Shown: positions 26,869 through 36,180 of the stretch, piece by piece | Layout of the letters: each line of letters starts with the position of its first letter | Numbering within the stretch: position 1 is the stretch's first letter | Assembly: GCA_964577985.1 (NCBI GenBank) | Contig: CAZOAR010000008.1 | Coordinates: 7,948 to 71,947, forward strand | Length of the DNA stretch: 64,000 nucleotides | Reading direction: 5' to 3' | Source of the DNA: CAZOAR01 sp964577985 | Lineage (GTDB): Bacteria; Gemmatimonadota; CAZMKB01; CAZNLH01 | Notes under the pieces: generated by a model | Database searches by the model: none | Seen by the model: only the letters and a program-made list of their open reading frames with translations | Told to the model about the DNA's origin: nothing | Made by a program: the position numbers and the translations under genes

Positions 26869-26958
26869 ATGCTGATATCAGATGGATTTGCATGCGCTGA
26901 AAGGAGGTGGCTGTTTCTTCGGATTTTCCGTCAGTTCATCGAAGAGGAGGTGATATAA
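26869..26958 (+). CDS. Possible 29-residue leader peptide
   Basis: A small open frame lies wholly inside the leader between the promoter at 26813 and the gene at 27032. It starts ATG-CTG-ATA and ends ATA-TAA within an AGGAGGTGAT stretch. A second AAAGGAGG lies inside it. There is only a weak ribosome site before it, so its translation is doubtful. Confidence 0.2.
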   Translation: MLISDGFACAERRWLFLRIFRQFIEEEVI

Positions 26959-27031
26959 CAGAGAAATCAGAAGGTTACCAGGCGTCACTCGCTATGACAT
27001 GTTCAAACTCAATCATGCAAGGAGAGATGAG

Positions 27032-28843
27032 ATGGCACGTATATCCACAGCGATGTGTGCTTTAGCTCTGCTTTTTTTTCTCGCCGCGGGGTCTGTGCAG
27101 GCCTCTGATGTTATGATAAAAAAACCTCTCAAACACTCCAACTGGGTGCCCACCGTAGTGTCCAGGGACAAGGTTCTCAACTCGAGGACTCATCTGATGC
27201 AGTCGCCCGGTACAGTACTCGATTCCACCTATTATGACTGGCAAAGAAACGGTGGACTCGACGATCACATCGCCACATTCGATGACAACGGAACGGGAAA
27301 AGTCAACGCCACGATGATGGCGACTTACCTGGAAGATGCCAGTGACCGAGCGATGAGGTATTATCACTACAATGGCACAAGTTGGAGCGGACACGGCATG
27401 GAAGTGTTTCCCGCCAAGAACGGCTACGGTTCAATGTCCCAGTTCTCCGACGGAGCCGTGGCTATCTGTGCCCATACAGACCTCGATGCTCAGGGACTCA
27501 GAGCCTACTCCACGTTCGACGCCTTCCTGGGTCTCTATGCCTTCACTGCATTTGGATCCGATCCCGCTGCGGCACTGATCTGGCCGAGGGTGTCGGTCAA
27601 CTCCGACCAGTCGATCACGATGACCGGAACCGATCAAGGCAGCTACGACGTTTCCGCGTGCAAAGCAGCGGACAAGTTTTCGGGCTTCGGATCGTGGACG
27701 AGCATGCGCACGCTCGCGCCTGACTGGATGGATGATGACATGGAGTGGCCCACAGTTCACTCCGGAACGAATGGCAATGTAGGCATCGTCATTCCTGACA
27801 ATGCGGGCTCAGTAAGGCTCTTCTCGTCCACGGACAACGGAGGCACATGGGCCGTTCAGACGATCGCGGCGCTCGATACCGCGGGTGCTCCTACCGGTCT
27901 CGACTCCACGGCAGCGAGAGTCGGGTGGATAAACTCCGACATCATGTACATCGGAGATGAGCCCCATGTAGCGTGGTCGGCCGGGCAGGTCCTCAACGAC
28001 GGGGCCGGTGGTTATGGTATCACTGATTTCAAGGCGACCATCTTTCACTGGAGTCCTTCTACCGGCATAGACACGGTCGTTGTTGCAAGTGTACAGTCCG
28101 CCGACGATACGCGCGCGGACTACGTCCCCACACCGTTCAACCATCTGAGCGTCGACTGGCCCACGATGGGTGTCGCCGTAGACGGAAACACGATCGTCAT
28201 GGGTTTCACGTCATTCAGCACGGATGACATCGACACAACGAGCACCCTCGGCTTCGGAGACATCTGGGTCACTGCTTCGGGTGACAACGGAAACACGTGG
28301 GTTGATGCCGTCAACTTTACGAACTCAAACGGTACCAATCTCGGCTGGGACGATCGTTATCCGTCGATCGCGAGGACGAACGTGGATAACGACGCAGCAC
28401 CGGGCCTGGACGCTTACATGATCTACCTGTCCGATGACCTCGCGGGAACGAATGTGCAGGGCACAGAGAGCGCCGTAAACATGGACTACGTAATGTTCGC
28501 AGGCATAGACCTCGACGACGTGGGTGTCGGCGATTCTCACCACGGTGGACAGAGCCTCCCGAGAACTACGGCTCTGAGGCAGAACTACCCGAACCCGTTT
28601 AACCCGTCCACAACGATAAACTACCGGGTGCCGGCGAGATCTCACGTGTCGGTCAAGATCTACGACGTGAGAGGTCGACTGATCCAGACGCTTGTTGACA
28701 ACAACAAAGAGGTCGGCAGCTACTCGGTCCAGTGGAACGGTAAAGACAGCGGGGGCAGTCAGGTCTCCAGCGGGATCTATCTTTACACGATGGAGACAGA
28801 CAACAACTTCAGATCAACTAAGAAGATGGTAGTACTGAAGTAA
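27032..28843 (+). CDS. Secreted Asp-box (sialidase-like propeller) protein with FlgD-like sorting domain
   Basis: The 603-residue protein has a signal peptide (about 1-25). The central ~470 residues form a probable beta-propeller with Asp-box motifs SSTDNGGTW and TASGDNGNTW, the SxDxGxTW pattern of sialidase/BNR repeats. No sialidase catalytic Arg triad is evident, so a binding or structural role is as likely as catalysis. The last ~90 residues are a FlgD-like C-terminal sorting domain: LRQNYPNPFNPSTTINYRVP, ending GIYLYTMETD and RSTKKMVVLK. AAGGAG lies 6 bases before the ATG at 27032; an in-frame ATG at 26999 lacks a ribosome site. It is followed by a strong terminator. Confidence 0.8.
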   Translation: MARISTAMCALALLFFLAAGSVQASDVMIKKPLKHSNWVPTVVSRDKVLNSRTHLMQSPGTVLDSTYYDWQRNGGLDDHIATFDDNGTGKVNATMMATYLEDASDRAMRYYHYNGTSWSGHGMEVFPAKNGYGSMSQFSDGAVAICAHTDLDAQGLRAYSTFDAFLGLYAFTAFGSDPAAALIWPRVSVNSDQSITMTGTDQGSYDVSACKAADKFSGFGSWTSMRTLAPDWMDDDMEWPTVHSGTNGNVGIVIPDNAGSVRLFSSTDNGGTWAVQTIAALDTAGAPTGLDSTAARVGWINSDIMYIGDEPHVAWSAGQVLNDGAGGYGITDFKATIFHWSPSTGIDTVVVASVQSADDTRADYVPTPFNHLSVDWPTMGVAVDGNTIVMGFTSFSTDDIDTTSTLGFGDIWVTASGDNGNTWVDAVNFTNSNGTNLGWDDRYPSIARTNVDNDAAPGLDAYMIYLSDDLAGTNVQGTESAVNMDYVMFAGIDLDDVGVGDSHHGGQSLPRTTALRQNYPNPFNPSTTINYRVPARSHVSVKIYDVRGRLIQTLVDNNKEVGSYSVQWNGKDSGGSQVSSGIYLYTMETDNNFRSTKKMVVLK

Positions 28844-28900
28844 GATCGTCTTCTAACTGGAGCACTGCCTCGTGGCATTGTTCTCCAGGGCTTCGCAACA

Positions 28901-28944
28901 AAAAAACACCGCAGGTTGTGTCTCTCATGCCTGCGGTGTTTTTT
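28901..28944. terminator. Bidirectional intrinsic terminator
   Basis: A perfect 15-base stem (28901-28915 with 28930-28944) carries GC-rich CACCGCAGG and ends in runs of A and T on the two strands. It separates the convergent Asp-box protein gene and SPOR lipoprotein gene. Confidence 0.9.
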
Positions 28945-28963
28945 TGTGTCTCCGGACAGCTGG

Positions 28964-30772
28964 TCAGCCTGACTGACCGGCGAACACATCACCATTCCAC
29001 GCCACACTCAGGGAACTCTCCGACGGGCAGAGCGGAAGAAGAGCCTCGGGGAGGCCGTCACTGTTCCTGTCTGCGTAATTGATAACCCCACACAATGACT
29101 GACCCTCCGGCAGGGCGTAAGACCATCGCTTCACGAAGCGGTTTCCGTGAAGCGAAAAGAGGAGAACCTCTCCTGATGGGTCGACAATGGCAAGCTCGGG
29201 ATAACCATCCTCATCCATGTCATACCCTGATACTATCATGTCAGTCCCGGCCGCTTCATCGGGCTCGTCACTCTTAACCGTCGACGGCCAGAAATCCAGG
29301 CCGTATGCGTTTGAGAGATAGCTCCCGACCGCTGCGGCATCCTCGCGATTTGCGAACTCACCGACCTTCACACGATACCAGGTTCCCTTGCCGGCCACGA
29401 CGGCCTCTTCTATCATCGATGGGAATCCCGCTGCCATGAGATCATCAGCCACCTTTTCAGAGGATCTAAGGGAATCGGATGAGAAAACCTGCAACGTAAA
29501 CAGACCAGCCCGGGCAACACTCTCTGATGACTCTACAACATCACCCGCAGGTTCGGCATCGTGAATCTTCGGTTTTTCATTCCCGGCTAATACATCCTCC
29601 TTCCCGTCCGTCTCCGTGCTTGTCCTCAACAGGCCCAGCGTGACCGGCCCCCCCTCCATGAACACCCTCAGGAGCTGAAAGCTGACTCCATCGTAGAGAC
29701 GAACCCGGGAGTCTCCCTTATCCTGAAGCAGGATATAGCGGGAATGCGGCGTTGTCATGAGCCTTGTGTCACCACCGTCACCTTCTATCTCTCCAGTGAT
29801 GAAGTCCTTGTCCGTCGATATTACTGAGAGATGACCCGTCTCTTTCACGAGCAGGTAGACGTGTTGCCCCGTATCGTCTGAGAATAAACGGCCATCGCCC
29901 CGGACATCAAGTGGAATCTCGGACTCTATCCCGCCGTCTTCAGGGTTCAATGCGACGATGATTCCGGTTGAGGGCGTGTACGCGTACAGCTTCTCGCAGC
30001 CCTTCGCGTAAGTGATACTGCCGGAACTCTCTTCCAGCTTGACGTCCAGTGATTTCGAGAGATCATCTATCCTGAACGATTCGAGCGCGGATCCGTTCGG
30101 TCCTTCTGTCACCAGATAGATTTCCCCCCTGTCCTCTGCGAATACCGAGCAGACAATGCCATCGAGAGTTATCGCCATCGATTCTCCGCTGCTCCGGGTC
30201 AGGACGTTTAGCACGCCGCTTCCCGCCTTCTTCAGCACCAGGATTACTTTTCCCCTGGACGGAGAGTAATAGACCTCTTCAGGTTCCTGCAGAAAGGTCC
30301 TCTCGATGTTCAACTCGCCACTTCGGAGATCGAGGCCGACAAGCTTTCTCGCTTCGCGGTCCAGGATCAACATCTCTTCACCCCGTGTAATCACACTCGA
30401 TTCCTTTGAAACCTTCGGCACAGAGAAAGAGACGAGCCGCGACATATCTGCCATCGGAATGAGATGCAACGCGTCGTCGGTAAGCGCGGCAAATCGCGCG
30501 GGTGGCGGTGTGTCGACGAGATGAATGGTCGCAGGAGGAACAGTGAGAGCAGAACCGGATACCGTCAATGAATCGAGCTCCAGCAACTTCACCTGCCCCC
30601 CGCTCTTGGGACACAATACGACTTCCCCTCCCGTGTCCTCGATCAGGTTATCCCGTGAGTCATTCCCCCACCCTGCCCATTCGCCGCCATCCCCGTTCCC
30701 ACAGCTCGACATCCACACCGCAAACAACACCAGGACTCCCATGCCTGCAGCCTCAAAGATCTTATTGAGCAT
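28964..30772 (-). CDS. Lipoprotein with beta-propeller-like region and SPOR domain
   Basis: The 602-residue protein starts with a hydrophobic leader followed by WMSSCGNGDGG, a lipobox-like site with Cys23 as likely lipidation point. Residues ~50-410 consist of repeated beta strands resembling a YncE/PQQ-like propeller (for example VALNPEDGGIESEIPLDV). A SPOR domain follows (about 440-520: GLFTLQVFSSD ... WYRVKVGEFANREDA), a fold that binds denuded peptidoglycan at division sites. The C-terminal ~80 residues contain FG-GAP-like DMDEDGYPELAIVDPSGEV. The start is set at 30772, where GGAGGGGAAGAGG precedes; the frame extends to 30901. It follows the propeller-barrel fusion gene by 112 bases in the same direction and ends at the terminator. 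A role linking peptidoglycan and the outer membrane is inferred. Confidence 0.75.
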   Translation of the reverse strand: MLNKIFEAAGMGVLVLFAVWMSSCGNGDGGEWAGWGNDSRDNLIEDTGGEVVLCPKSGGQVKLLELDSLTVSGSALTVPPATIHLVDTPPPARFAALTDDALHLIPMADMSRLVSFSVPKVSKESSVITRGEEMLILDREARKLVGLDLRSGELNIERTFLQEPEEVYYSPSRGKVILVLKKAGSGVLNVLTRSSGESMAITLDGIVCSVFAEDRGEIYLVTEGPNGSALESFRIDDLSKSLDVKLEESSGSITYAKGCEKLYAYTPSTGIIVALNPEDGGIESEIPLDVRGDGRLFSDDTGQHVYLLVKETGHLSVISTDKDFITGEIEGDGGDTRLMTTPHSRYILLQDKGDSRVRLYDGVSFQLLRVFMEGGPVTLGLLRTSTETDGKEDVLAGNEKPKIHDAEPAGDVVESSESVARAGLFTLQVFSSDSLRSSEKVADDLMAAGFPSMIEEAVVAGKGTWYRVKVGEFANREDAAAVGSYLSNAYGLDFWPSTVKSDEPDEAAGTDMIVSGYDMDEDGYPELAIVDPSGEVLLFSLHGNRFVKRWSYALPEGQSLCGVINYADRNSDGLPEALLPLCPSESSLSVAWNGDVFAGQSG

Positions 30773-30884
30773 CGTCCTCTTCCCCTCCTTCTTTGATTTG
30801 CTTCCGAATCGGCCGTCCACGCCTTTCTCATGAAGATCGCGCCGGCCGGTTTTCATAGCCCCTGGCGTCATGACAGGGACCGCC

Positions 30885-33800
30885 TCAGTATTCGGCACCA
30901 AGCGTAAAATAGCTTCTGGAATCGCCGATGCTCTGAGTTAAATCCGTCTGTTGAGCCAGATCATACCGCAGGACGAAGTAGCCAAGGTTGACCCGGGCAC
31001 CAAAACCATAACTCCCTTTCAGATCATTGAGCCTGAAAAAGCCGTCGGTGTCAGCAAACGGTCTGAATGTGTTGAAAGCATCCCAGGTAGCGCCCATATC
31101 CCAGAACAACACACCCCCGATCTCCCGGAACGTCAGAGGTAGAGGCCATCCCAGCGATAAGACCCGGATGAGCGGAAATCTGAACTCAAGGTTCATTACT
31201 CCGGCTTTTGAACCGGCCAGTTCTCCAAATTCCAGTCCGCGAAGTGTGCCGGCACCACCTATCCTGAGCCTCTGAGCGTTGTTCCCGAAGCTGAACGCAC
31301 CTATCAATCGCCACGCCAGTATGTATCGTTGCCTGAAATTGAGATAATGCCTGTAGTCACCAACAACCGTCTGATACGAGAGGTCATTGCCCAGAGAGCG
31401 TTCATAGCTTATTCTGCCCCTTCGTCCACTGATAGGACCGGTATACCCCCAGAGGACGTTGTCCGTAACCAGCGAGACAAAAGGAACGTAGTAGTTGTAG
31501 CTATTCCGCCCGGAGGAAGGAAAGGCGTCGGGAAAAAAGAAATCCTGCTGAAACACTTCCTGTGATATAAAAATCCCCTGCAGACCATACTCCAGCCTGC
31601 TGAACTTGCTGAACGGTCTGCTGAGAAGGAGTTGAAAGCCCCTGTACGTCTGAGAAATGATCTCGTCGGCCACGCCTGATTCCGGCTGGTACAGATAGAA
31701 ATTGTTCCTGTATTGAAAGAGACCGATTCCCATATTGGTCCGCCTCTTGAGATACCAGTATGTGGCGAAGACATCCGAGTCCTGGATCGACCCGAAGAAA
31801 TTAGCGGCGATTTGAATATTGTGGTCTCCGAGGATGTCGCTGAAGGCCATCTGCGTCTGGCCTGCGAACCCGATGTTTGTCGCGAATGCGGCACCGCCGA
31901 CCAGGTAGTCGGGCGTAAATCTCAGGCCATACTTAGTAAACTCGAAGGAACTGGTGTCCGGCAGGAACGCTATGAGCTTCTCCTCGTAAGGAGAAAACGT
32001 CCCGGCCTCCTGTTCGTCGATACGATCGATGTCCGACGGGAAGAAATCCTTCCTCTCCTCCTCCCTGAGGATGGAGGCGGTCCTGTCGATTTCACTCCCC
32101 CCTGTCGACCCCGACTCTCTCTTTTTCCTTGCGAGGACCACTTCATCAACATTCTCTTCAACCTCCGGGAGAGGATTGGAATAAGGCCTCATCATGCTCG
32201 TCGGGTTTTTTATCAGAAAGACGTCCCAGCCCCCCTCGTCAAAGGCAGAGAAAGCCATCATATCTCCGTCCCTCGACCAGGATATCGCGGGGCTGGATGG
32301 AATGAGACCCGCAACACCGGTAAGGATGTCGGTAATCTGGTAGACATCTCTCGTCGCCACCTCGATCGCGAAGATATTCGCGACCGTCGTCCTGTCCGAG
32401 ATGAAGGCGACCATTTCGCCATCCGGCGACCAGACCGGATTGATATTATTCCCTTCGCCATGTGTCAGGAGTTCCACCTCCCCTGTCCGGAGATCATAGG
32501 TGGCTATATTGAAAGGCCCGAACAGGAGCGTTCTGAAGTTGGTAACGGCCCCTTTGTCGGTCGTAAAGACTATCATGTCGCCACCACTCGACCATTGGGG
32601 GTCCCTGTCAGTAAACTTGTCGTTTGTAAGGGCCAGGAGATCCTCACCCGTTGCGGAGACGGTGAAGAGATCAGATTTCCCTCCCCGTAGCCCCACAAAT
32701 ACCAGCGACTTATCGTCGGGCGACCAGGAGGGAGACTGGATTCCATCCAGGTCAAAAGTGAGTTTCCTTATTGTCTTACCTTTCTCGACATCTTTGATAT
32801 AGATGGCGTCCTCTTCGCCTACCTTTGCGACAAAGGCTATGTATTTTTCGTCGTGTGACCAGGCGACCGTGGCGCTGAAAAACCGGAGAGACTCGAAGTT
32901 GCCCGTGCGTTCCCCTTCTACAAGCTTCTTTATTACCTTTCCATCCACGGTGGACGCCAGGTAGAGATCCGAATACATGCTCCGGTTGGACAGATAGGCT
33001 ATCCTTTCTCCGGAAGGAGAAAGAGAGGGCGAGAGGTTAAATGTCGAGAGCCCCTTCCTGTGGTCTGTGATTGGCCTGGCGAAGTCACCCGGCTTCAAGT
33101 GCTCCGCTATCTGCGGCAGGTATGTCTTGCGGACATCCGTCATCCATTCCCTGGACAGGTCATCCATCTCTATGCCCAGAGAGCTCTTCAACGCCTTCTC
33201 GATACTCTTGTACCTGGCCGCCTTCTGGAGTATCTCGCCTATCTTCTCGTCTCCATACCTCAGTGCGATATAGCTCCAGAGCGATTGCCCGAACCTGTAA
33301 GCCCTGATATCGCCAGCGTAATTCAATTCGTCGATTGGCAGGAGATATCCTTCGAGGGCGGCATCCTTCATCCACATCCGTGTCTGGTTATTCATCCCTA
33401 TCGACAGGTATTCCGCCATCCCCTCTGAAAACCACAGCGGTGGCTGAAAAACAAACGGATTGCCTACCAGGTTCTGGACTCCCCTGCCATAGATGATGTC
33501 GAACTGGAACGCGTGGACGAGCTCGTGAGTCAGGACATGTTCAAATTCTGAGAGGGAGCCTGTGAAGGGCAGAACGACTCGCGATTTGAAGAGCTCGGTA
33601 AAGCCGCCAACACCCTCATCCACAAGGCTCAACGTTATGTTGGTCTGCTGGAAGTGGGAATGTGAGGCGTAGACTATGATCGGAATCGGATCTTTGATGT
33701 CGTGGCTCAAGACGCGGCTCAGGTGAGCGTATGCTCTCTCCGCCATACGCGCAGCGTCAATGGCTATGTCGGCTTCCGAAGGATAATAGAAGAGCTCGAA

Positions 33801-33929
33801 GTTGTCTGTTCTTATGATGTGCCACTCAAAGTTCTCATACTGGACTTTGTTCTTCCCGAACGTCTGGGAATGGAGCGGAGAAAAATAGAGAATAATGAGT
33901 GGGGATATCAAAAGAATGATGATTCGCAT
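30885..33929 (-). CDS. Metallopeptidase-like domain fused to TolB-type propeller and Omp85-like barrel
   Basis: The 1014-residue protein has a signal peptide (about 1-21). Residues ~25-270 form a gluzincin (peptidase MA-like) domain with HELVH at 135-139 and SEGMAEYLS carrying the likely third ligand Glu169. Residues ~280-590 hold at least five PD40/TolB-type propeller blades (DGKVIKKLVEGERTGN, SWSPDDKSLVFVG, WSPDGEMVAFISDR). A linker rich in Glu and Arg follows (~595-640). The last ~370 residues resemble a surface-antigen (Omp85/BamA-family) beta-barrel, with alternating strands, LRIGGAGTLRGLEFGEL and the C-terminal YFTLGAEY ending in an aromatic residue. The start at 33929 has GTGGAG upstream. 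The product is probably an outer-membrane protein with a periplasmic peptidase/propeller. It follows rsfS by about 110 bases. Confidence 0.85.
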   Translation of the reverse strand: MRIIILLISPLIILYFSPLHSQTFGKNKVQYENFEWHIIRTDNFELFYYPSEADIAIDAARMAERAYAHLSRVLSHDIKDPIPIIVYASHSHFQQTNITLSLVDEGVGGFTELFKSRVVLPFTGSLSEFEHVLTHELVHAFQFDIIYGRGVQNLVGNPFVFQPPLWFSEGMAEYLSIGMNNQTRMWMKDAALEGYLLPIDELNYAGDIRAYRFGQSLWSYIALRYGDEKIGEILQKAARYKSIEKALKSSLGIEMDDLSREWMTDVRKTYLPQIAEHLKPGDFARPITDHRKGLSTFNLSPSLSPSGERIAYLSNRSMYSDLYLASTVDGKVIKKLVEGERTGNFESLRFFSATVAWSHDEKYIAFVAKVGEEDAIYIKDVEKGKTIRKLTFDLDGIQSPSWSPDDKSLVFVGLRGGKSDLFTVSATGEDLLALTNDKFTDRDPQWSSGGDMIVFTTDKGAVTNFRTLLFGPFNIATYDLRTGEVELLTHGEGNNINPVWSPDGEMVAFISDRTTVANIFAIEVATRDVYQITDILTGVAGLIPSSPAISWSRDGDMMAFSAFDEGGWDVFLIKNPTSMMRPYSNPLPEVEENVDEVVLARKKRESGSTGGSEIDRTASILREEERKDFFPSDIDRIDEQEAGTFSPYEEKLIAFLPDTSSFEFTKYGLRFTPDYLVGGAAFATNIGFAGQTQMAFSDILGDHNIQIAANFFGSIQDSDVFATYWYLKRRTNMGIGLFQYRNNFYLYQPESGVADEIISQTYRGFQLLLSRPFSKFSRLEYGLQGIFISQEVFQQDFFFPDAFPSSGRNSYNYYVPFVSLVTDNVLWGYTGPISGRRGRISYERSLGNDLSYQTVVGDYRHYLNFRQRYILAWRLIGAFSFGNNAQRLRIGGAGTLRGLEFGELAGSKAGVMNLEFRFPLIRVLSLGWPLPLTFREIGGVLFWDMGATWDAFNTFRPFADTDGFFRLNDLKGSYGFGARVNLGYFVLRYDLAQQTDLTQSIGDSRSYFTLGAEY

Positions 33930-34039
33930 CGTTATCACTCCACGACCTGAACGACTCGCGCATTCCTCCTATGGCACACCTGAAAGCCAATTTGCGGGAG
34001 TGCGCTTCCACTGTTTCGTTCCGGGACACAATACCGGTT

Positions 34040-34423
34040 CTAAGCCCCGACATCAACCAGCTCAGCGTCACCCCACAACCTCTCCAGCTGATAGTATTGC
34101 CGTGTTTCCTTTTCGAAAACATGGAGCACAAAATCGATGTAATCCAGGAGAATCCATGTGCCATTCGCATATCCTTCTATGTGCCAGGGCCTGAGATTAT
34201 CGGTCTTCTTTACCGTCTCGATGACGTAATCCGCGATCGACCTTACATGGTTATTGGTGTCGCCCGAAACCATGACAAAATAATCAGCAGCGTCAGACAC
34301 CTTCGTGATGTCAAGGACCACTACCGACTCGGCTTTCTTATCCAGAGTAAGTCCGGCAATTCGTCGGACTATTTTACCAACATCGCTTTTCTTACTCTTA
34401 CGAAAATCTCTCTTCGTGCTCAA
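34040..34423 (-). CDS. rsfS: Ribosome silencing factor RsfS (Iojap family)
   Basis: The 127-residue protein matches the RsfS/Iojap family: VVVLDITKVSDAADYFVMVSG, IADYVIETVKK, HIEGYANGTWILLDYIDFVLHVF and YYQLERLWGDAE. It binds ribosomal protein L14 and blocks subunit joining when nutrients are scarce. The frame begins with TTG at 34423, with GGGGAGG immediately before it, too close for normal use, so the exact start is uncertain. It directly follows rplI in the ribosomal cluster, 25 bases downstream. The usual partner nadD is not adjacent. Confidence 0.94.
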   Translation of the reverse strand: MSTKRDFRKSKKSDVGKIVRRIAGLTLDKKAESVVVLDITKVSDAADYFVMVSGDTNNHVRSIADYVIETVKKTDNLRPWHIEGYANGTWILLDYIDFVLHVFEKETRQYYQLERLWGDAELVDVGA

Positions 34424-34448
34424 CCTCCCCGGAATGAGTAAGAGCTTT

Positions 34449-34892
34449 CTATTCCCTGACGATCCACACCTTCAATTGCCCGGTCACCTCTGAATGAATT
34501 CTTACATCTATCGTGAATACACCAAGAGCCTTTATGGGTTCATCAAGGAGGATGTCTTTCTTATCAACGTTGAAGCCTTTTTCGACGAGTTTCTCCGCAA
34601 TGTCTACTTCCGCTACAGAACCGTAGAGTTGATCGTCCTCGGTCGCCTTGACAACAAACGTCAGCGATGTGTCACCCAGTACGGCCGCCCTTTCTCTGGC
34701 CAGTTCTACCGACTTTATTTCCTGTTTGGCCTGTTCCCTCTTCTCCTCTTCCACCCGTTTCAGGTTTTTCTCCGTTGCCATGTAGGCCAGACCTCTTGGA
34801 ACAAGATAATTCCTCGCGTGGCCTTTTGCAACTTCCACAACATCACCGACCGCGCCGAGTTTGTCGACATTCTGTCTCAAGATTACTTTCAT
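34449..34892 (-). CDS. rplI: 50S ribosomal protein L9
   Basis: The 147-residue protein is full length for L9. It has the N-terminal domain MKVILRQNVDKLGAVGDVVEV and GHARNYLVPRGLA, a long central helix (about 40-75) and the C-terminal domain ending VTGQLKVWIVRE. It binds 23S rRNA domain V. It lies between DUF2232 and rsfS within the rpsF-rpsR-DUF2232-rplI order, which is common in Gram-positive and other bacteria. Confidence 0.97.
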   Translation of the reverse strand: MKVILRQNVDKLGAVGDVVEVAKGHARNYLVPRGLAYMATEKNLKRVEEEKREQAKQEIKSVELARERAAVLGDTSLTFVVKATEDDQLYGSVAEVDIAEKLVEKGFNVDKKDILLDEPIKALGVFTIDVRIHSEVTGQLKVWIVRE

Positions 34893-34924
34893 TTCGACTC
34901 CTTTTCACTCATGTTGGCCTCGAT

Positions 34925-35896
34925 TCATTGCTCACCGGCAACCTCGTCGCTCCCCAGGGCACGGAAATTGAACCACGTGTCGAGCAAACCCGGTACGAAG
35001 AGGCAGACAATGAGCAGCGGAGGCAAGACCAGAAAGACGAACGTGTATATGGACCCGATTATTACCGTAGACAGCCCCTTTCCCTTCAACCAGAAAATGC
35101 CAACCGCGAGGCCCCTGAGGAGATAAAATATGAACGACATCGTCAGAACATTGAGAAGCACCATGTCCATCAGGCTCGGGAGAGGGAACAACAAGGCGAG
35201 GAGCCCCAGGATAATTCCCCAGATGAAGGCGTCGTTGAAGGAGAACCGGGAGAATGTCCTCCCTGCTCGTGGCAGCGGGCATCCACCACGTGTGACGAGC
35301 CTGAGAATCATAACAGATAGTACACCGGAAAGGAAGATATTCATGAACACAATAGCGGGCAGAAGTTCCACAATGACATCGACCATCCCATCCATCGCGT
35401 CACTTATCCCGGCAAGCTCTTCTACGCCCAGGACTCCGGCATCCTGAAGGCGAAGATGGCTTTCCTCCATGGCCTTCCCCATCAATTCCCTGAGCCCTGT
35501 CACCCATCCGTTCAACCCACCCGGGTCGAACAATGCATAAAGTACGACTACCGACACAACGGTGATCAATCCCGACAACACAGCCGGATAGAAGGACGTG
35601 TTGAATCGCGCATACTTCAAGATCGCGCCAAACGAAAGACCTGCCACGACAACTGCGAGCGGAGCCGGTGAAAACCCGTTGGACCGGGCAGACAGAAAAA
35701 CAAAAAGACACAGGCCCACCAGTCCTGCTCCCCTGGACGTCGCTTTGCCGGAAAGGAAGAAGAGGAGAGATGAGAGGTTTATCACAATCAGAGAGAAAGG
35801 ATCGAGAATCGAGAAAAGAAGCAGGAGAGCAGCAATAGCCAGTATTCCCGGGAGTTGGTCAGCAGTTGATCTTTCTCCGATCGGTACGATTCTCAT
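34925..35896 (-). CDS. DUF2232 (YybS-like) multi-helix membrane protein
   Basis: The 323-residue protein has about eight hydrophobic segments and ends in a polar tail. Its place between rpsR and rplI is the classical position of YybS in Bacillus, and the pattern of helices with a mid-protein amphipathic loop (~125-170, rich in Glu) fits the DUF2232 family. The family resembles S components of energy-coupling transporters but has no established function. It is transcribed with the flanking ribosomal genes, 53 bases after rpsR and 32 before rplI. The ATG at 35896 is the only good start. Confidence 0.8.
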   Translation of the reverse strand: MRIVPIGERSTADQLPGILAIAALLLLFSILDPFSLIVINLSSLLFFLSGKATSRGAGLVGLCLFVFLSARSNGFSPAPLAVVVAGLSFGAILKYARFNTSFYPAVLSGLITVVSVVVLYALFDPGGLNGWVTGLRELMGKAMEESHLRLQDAGVLGVEELAGISDAMDGMVDVIVELLPAIVFMNIFLSGVLSVMILRLVTRGGCPLPRAGRTFSRFSFNDAFIWGIILGLLALLFPLPSLMDMVLLNVLTMSFIFYLLRGLAVGIFWLKGKGLSTVIIGSIYTFVFLVLPPLLIVCLFVPGLLDTWFNFRALGSDEVAGEQ

Positions 35897-35949
35897 TCAG
35901 GGATAGACCTCATTCCTCATTCAGGCAATTACCACCCCGAAAAAGTGCC

Positions 35950-36180
35950 TTATCGGTTGTATTCCCTGATATAGGGCAGGATCGCCAGGTATCTTGCCCT
36001 CTTTATCGCGGTGCTCAACTTTCTCTGGTGCTTGGCGCAGTTGCCATTCACACGACGTGGCATGATCTTTCCGCGATCAGTAATATAGTTGAAGAGGACT
36101 TTCTCATCCTTGTAATCGATAGTCTCGATATTGTTGCTGCAAAAATGACAGTAACGTTGTCTCCTGAACCTGTTGATCAT
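35950..36180 (-). CDS. rpsR: 30S ribosomal protein S18
   Basis: The 76-residue protein has the S18 core FNYITDRGKIMPRRVNG and KHQRKLSTAIKRARYLAILP. The N-terminus carries CHFC and a later CAKH, so a zinc-binding form (C+ type) is likely, whereas many S18 have lost these. It forms a heterodimer with S6 on the small-subunit platform. Its start overlaps the rpsF stop (ATGA, 36177-36180). No ssb gene lies between rpsF and rpsR, unlike many genomes. Confidence 0.97.
   Translation of the reverse strand: MINRFRRQRYCHFCSNNIETIDYKDEKVLFNYITDRGKIMPRRVNGNCAKHQRKLSTAIKRARYLAILPYIREYNR

Noticed and set aside
31713..32690. 325-codon plus-strand frame within the propeller-barrel fusion gene
   Set aside because: Antisense shadow of PD40 repeats; no start signal and no domain.
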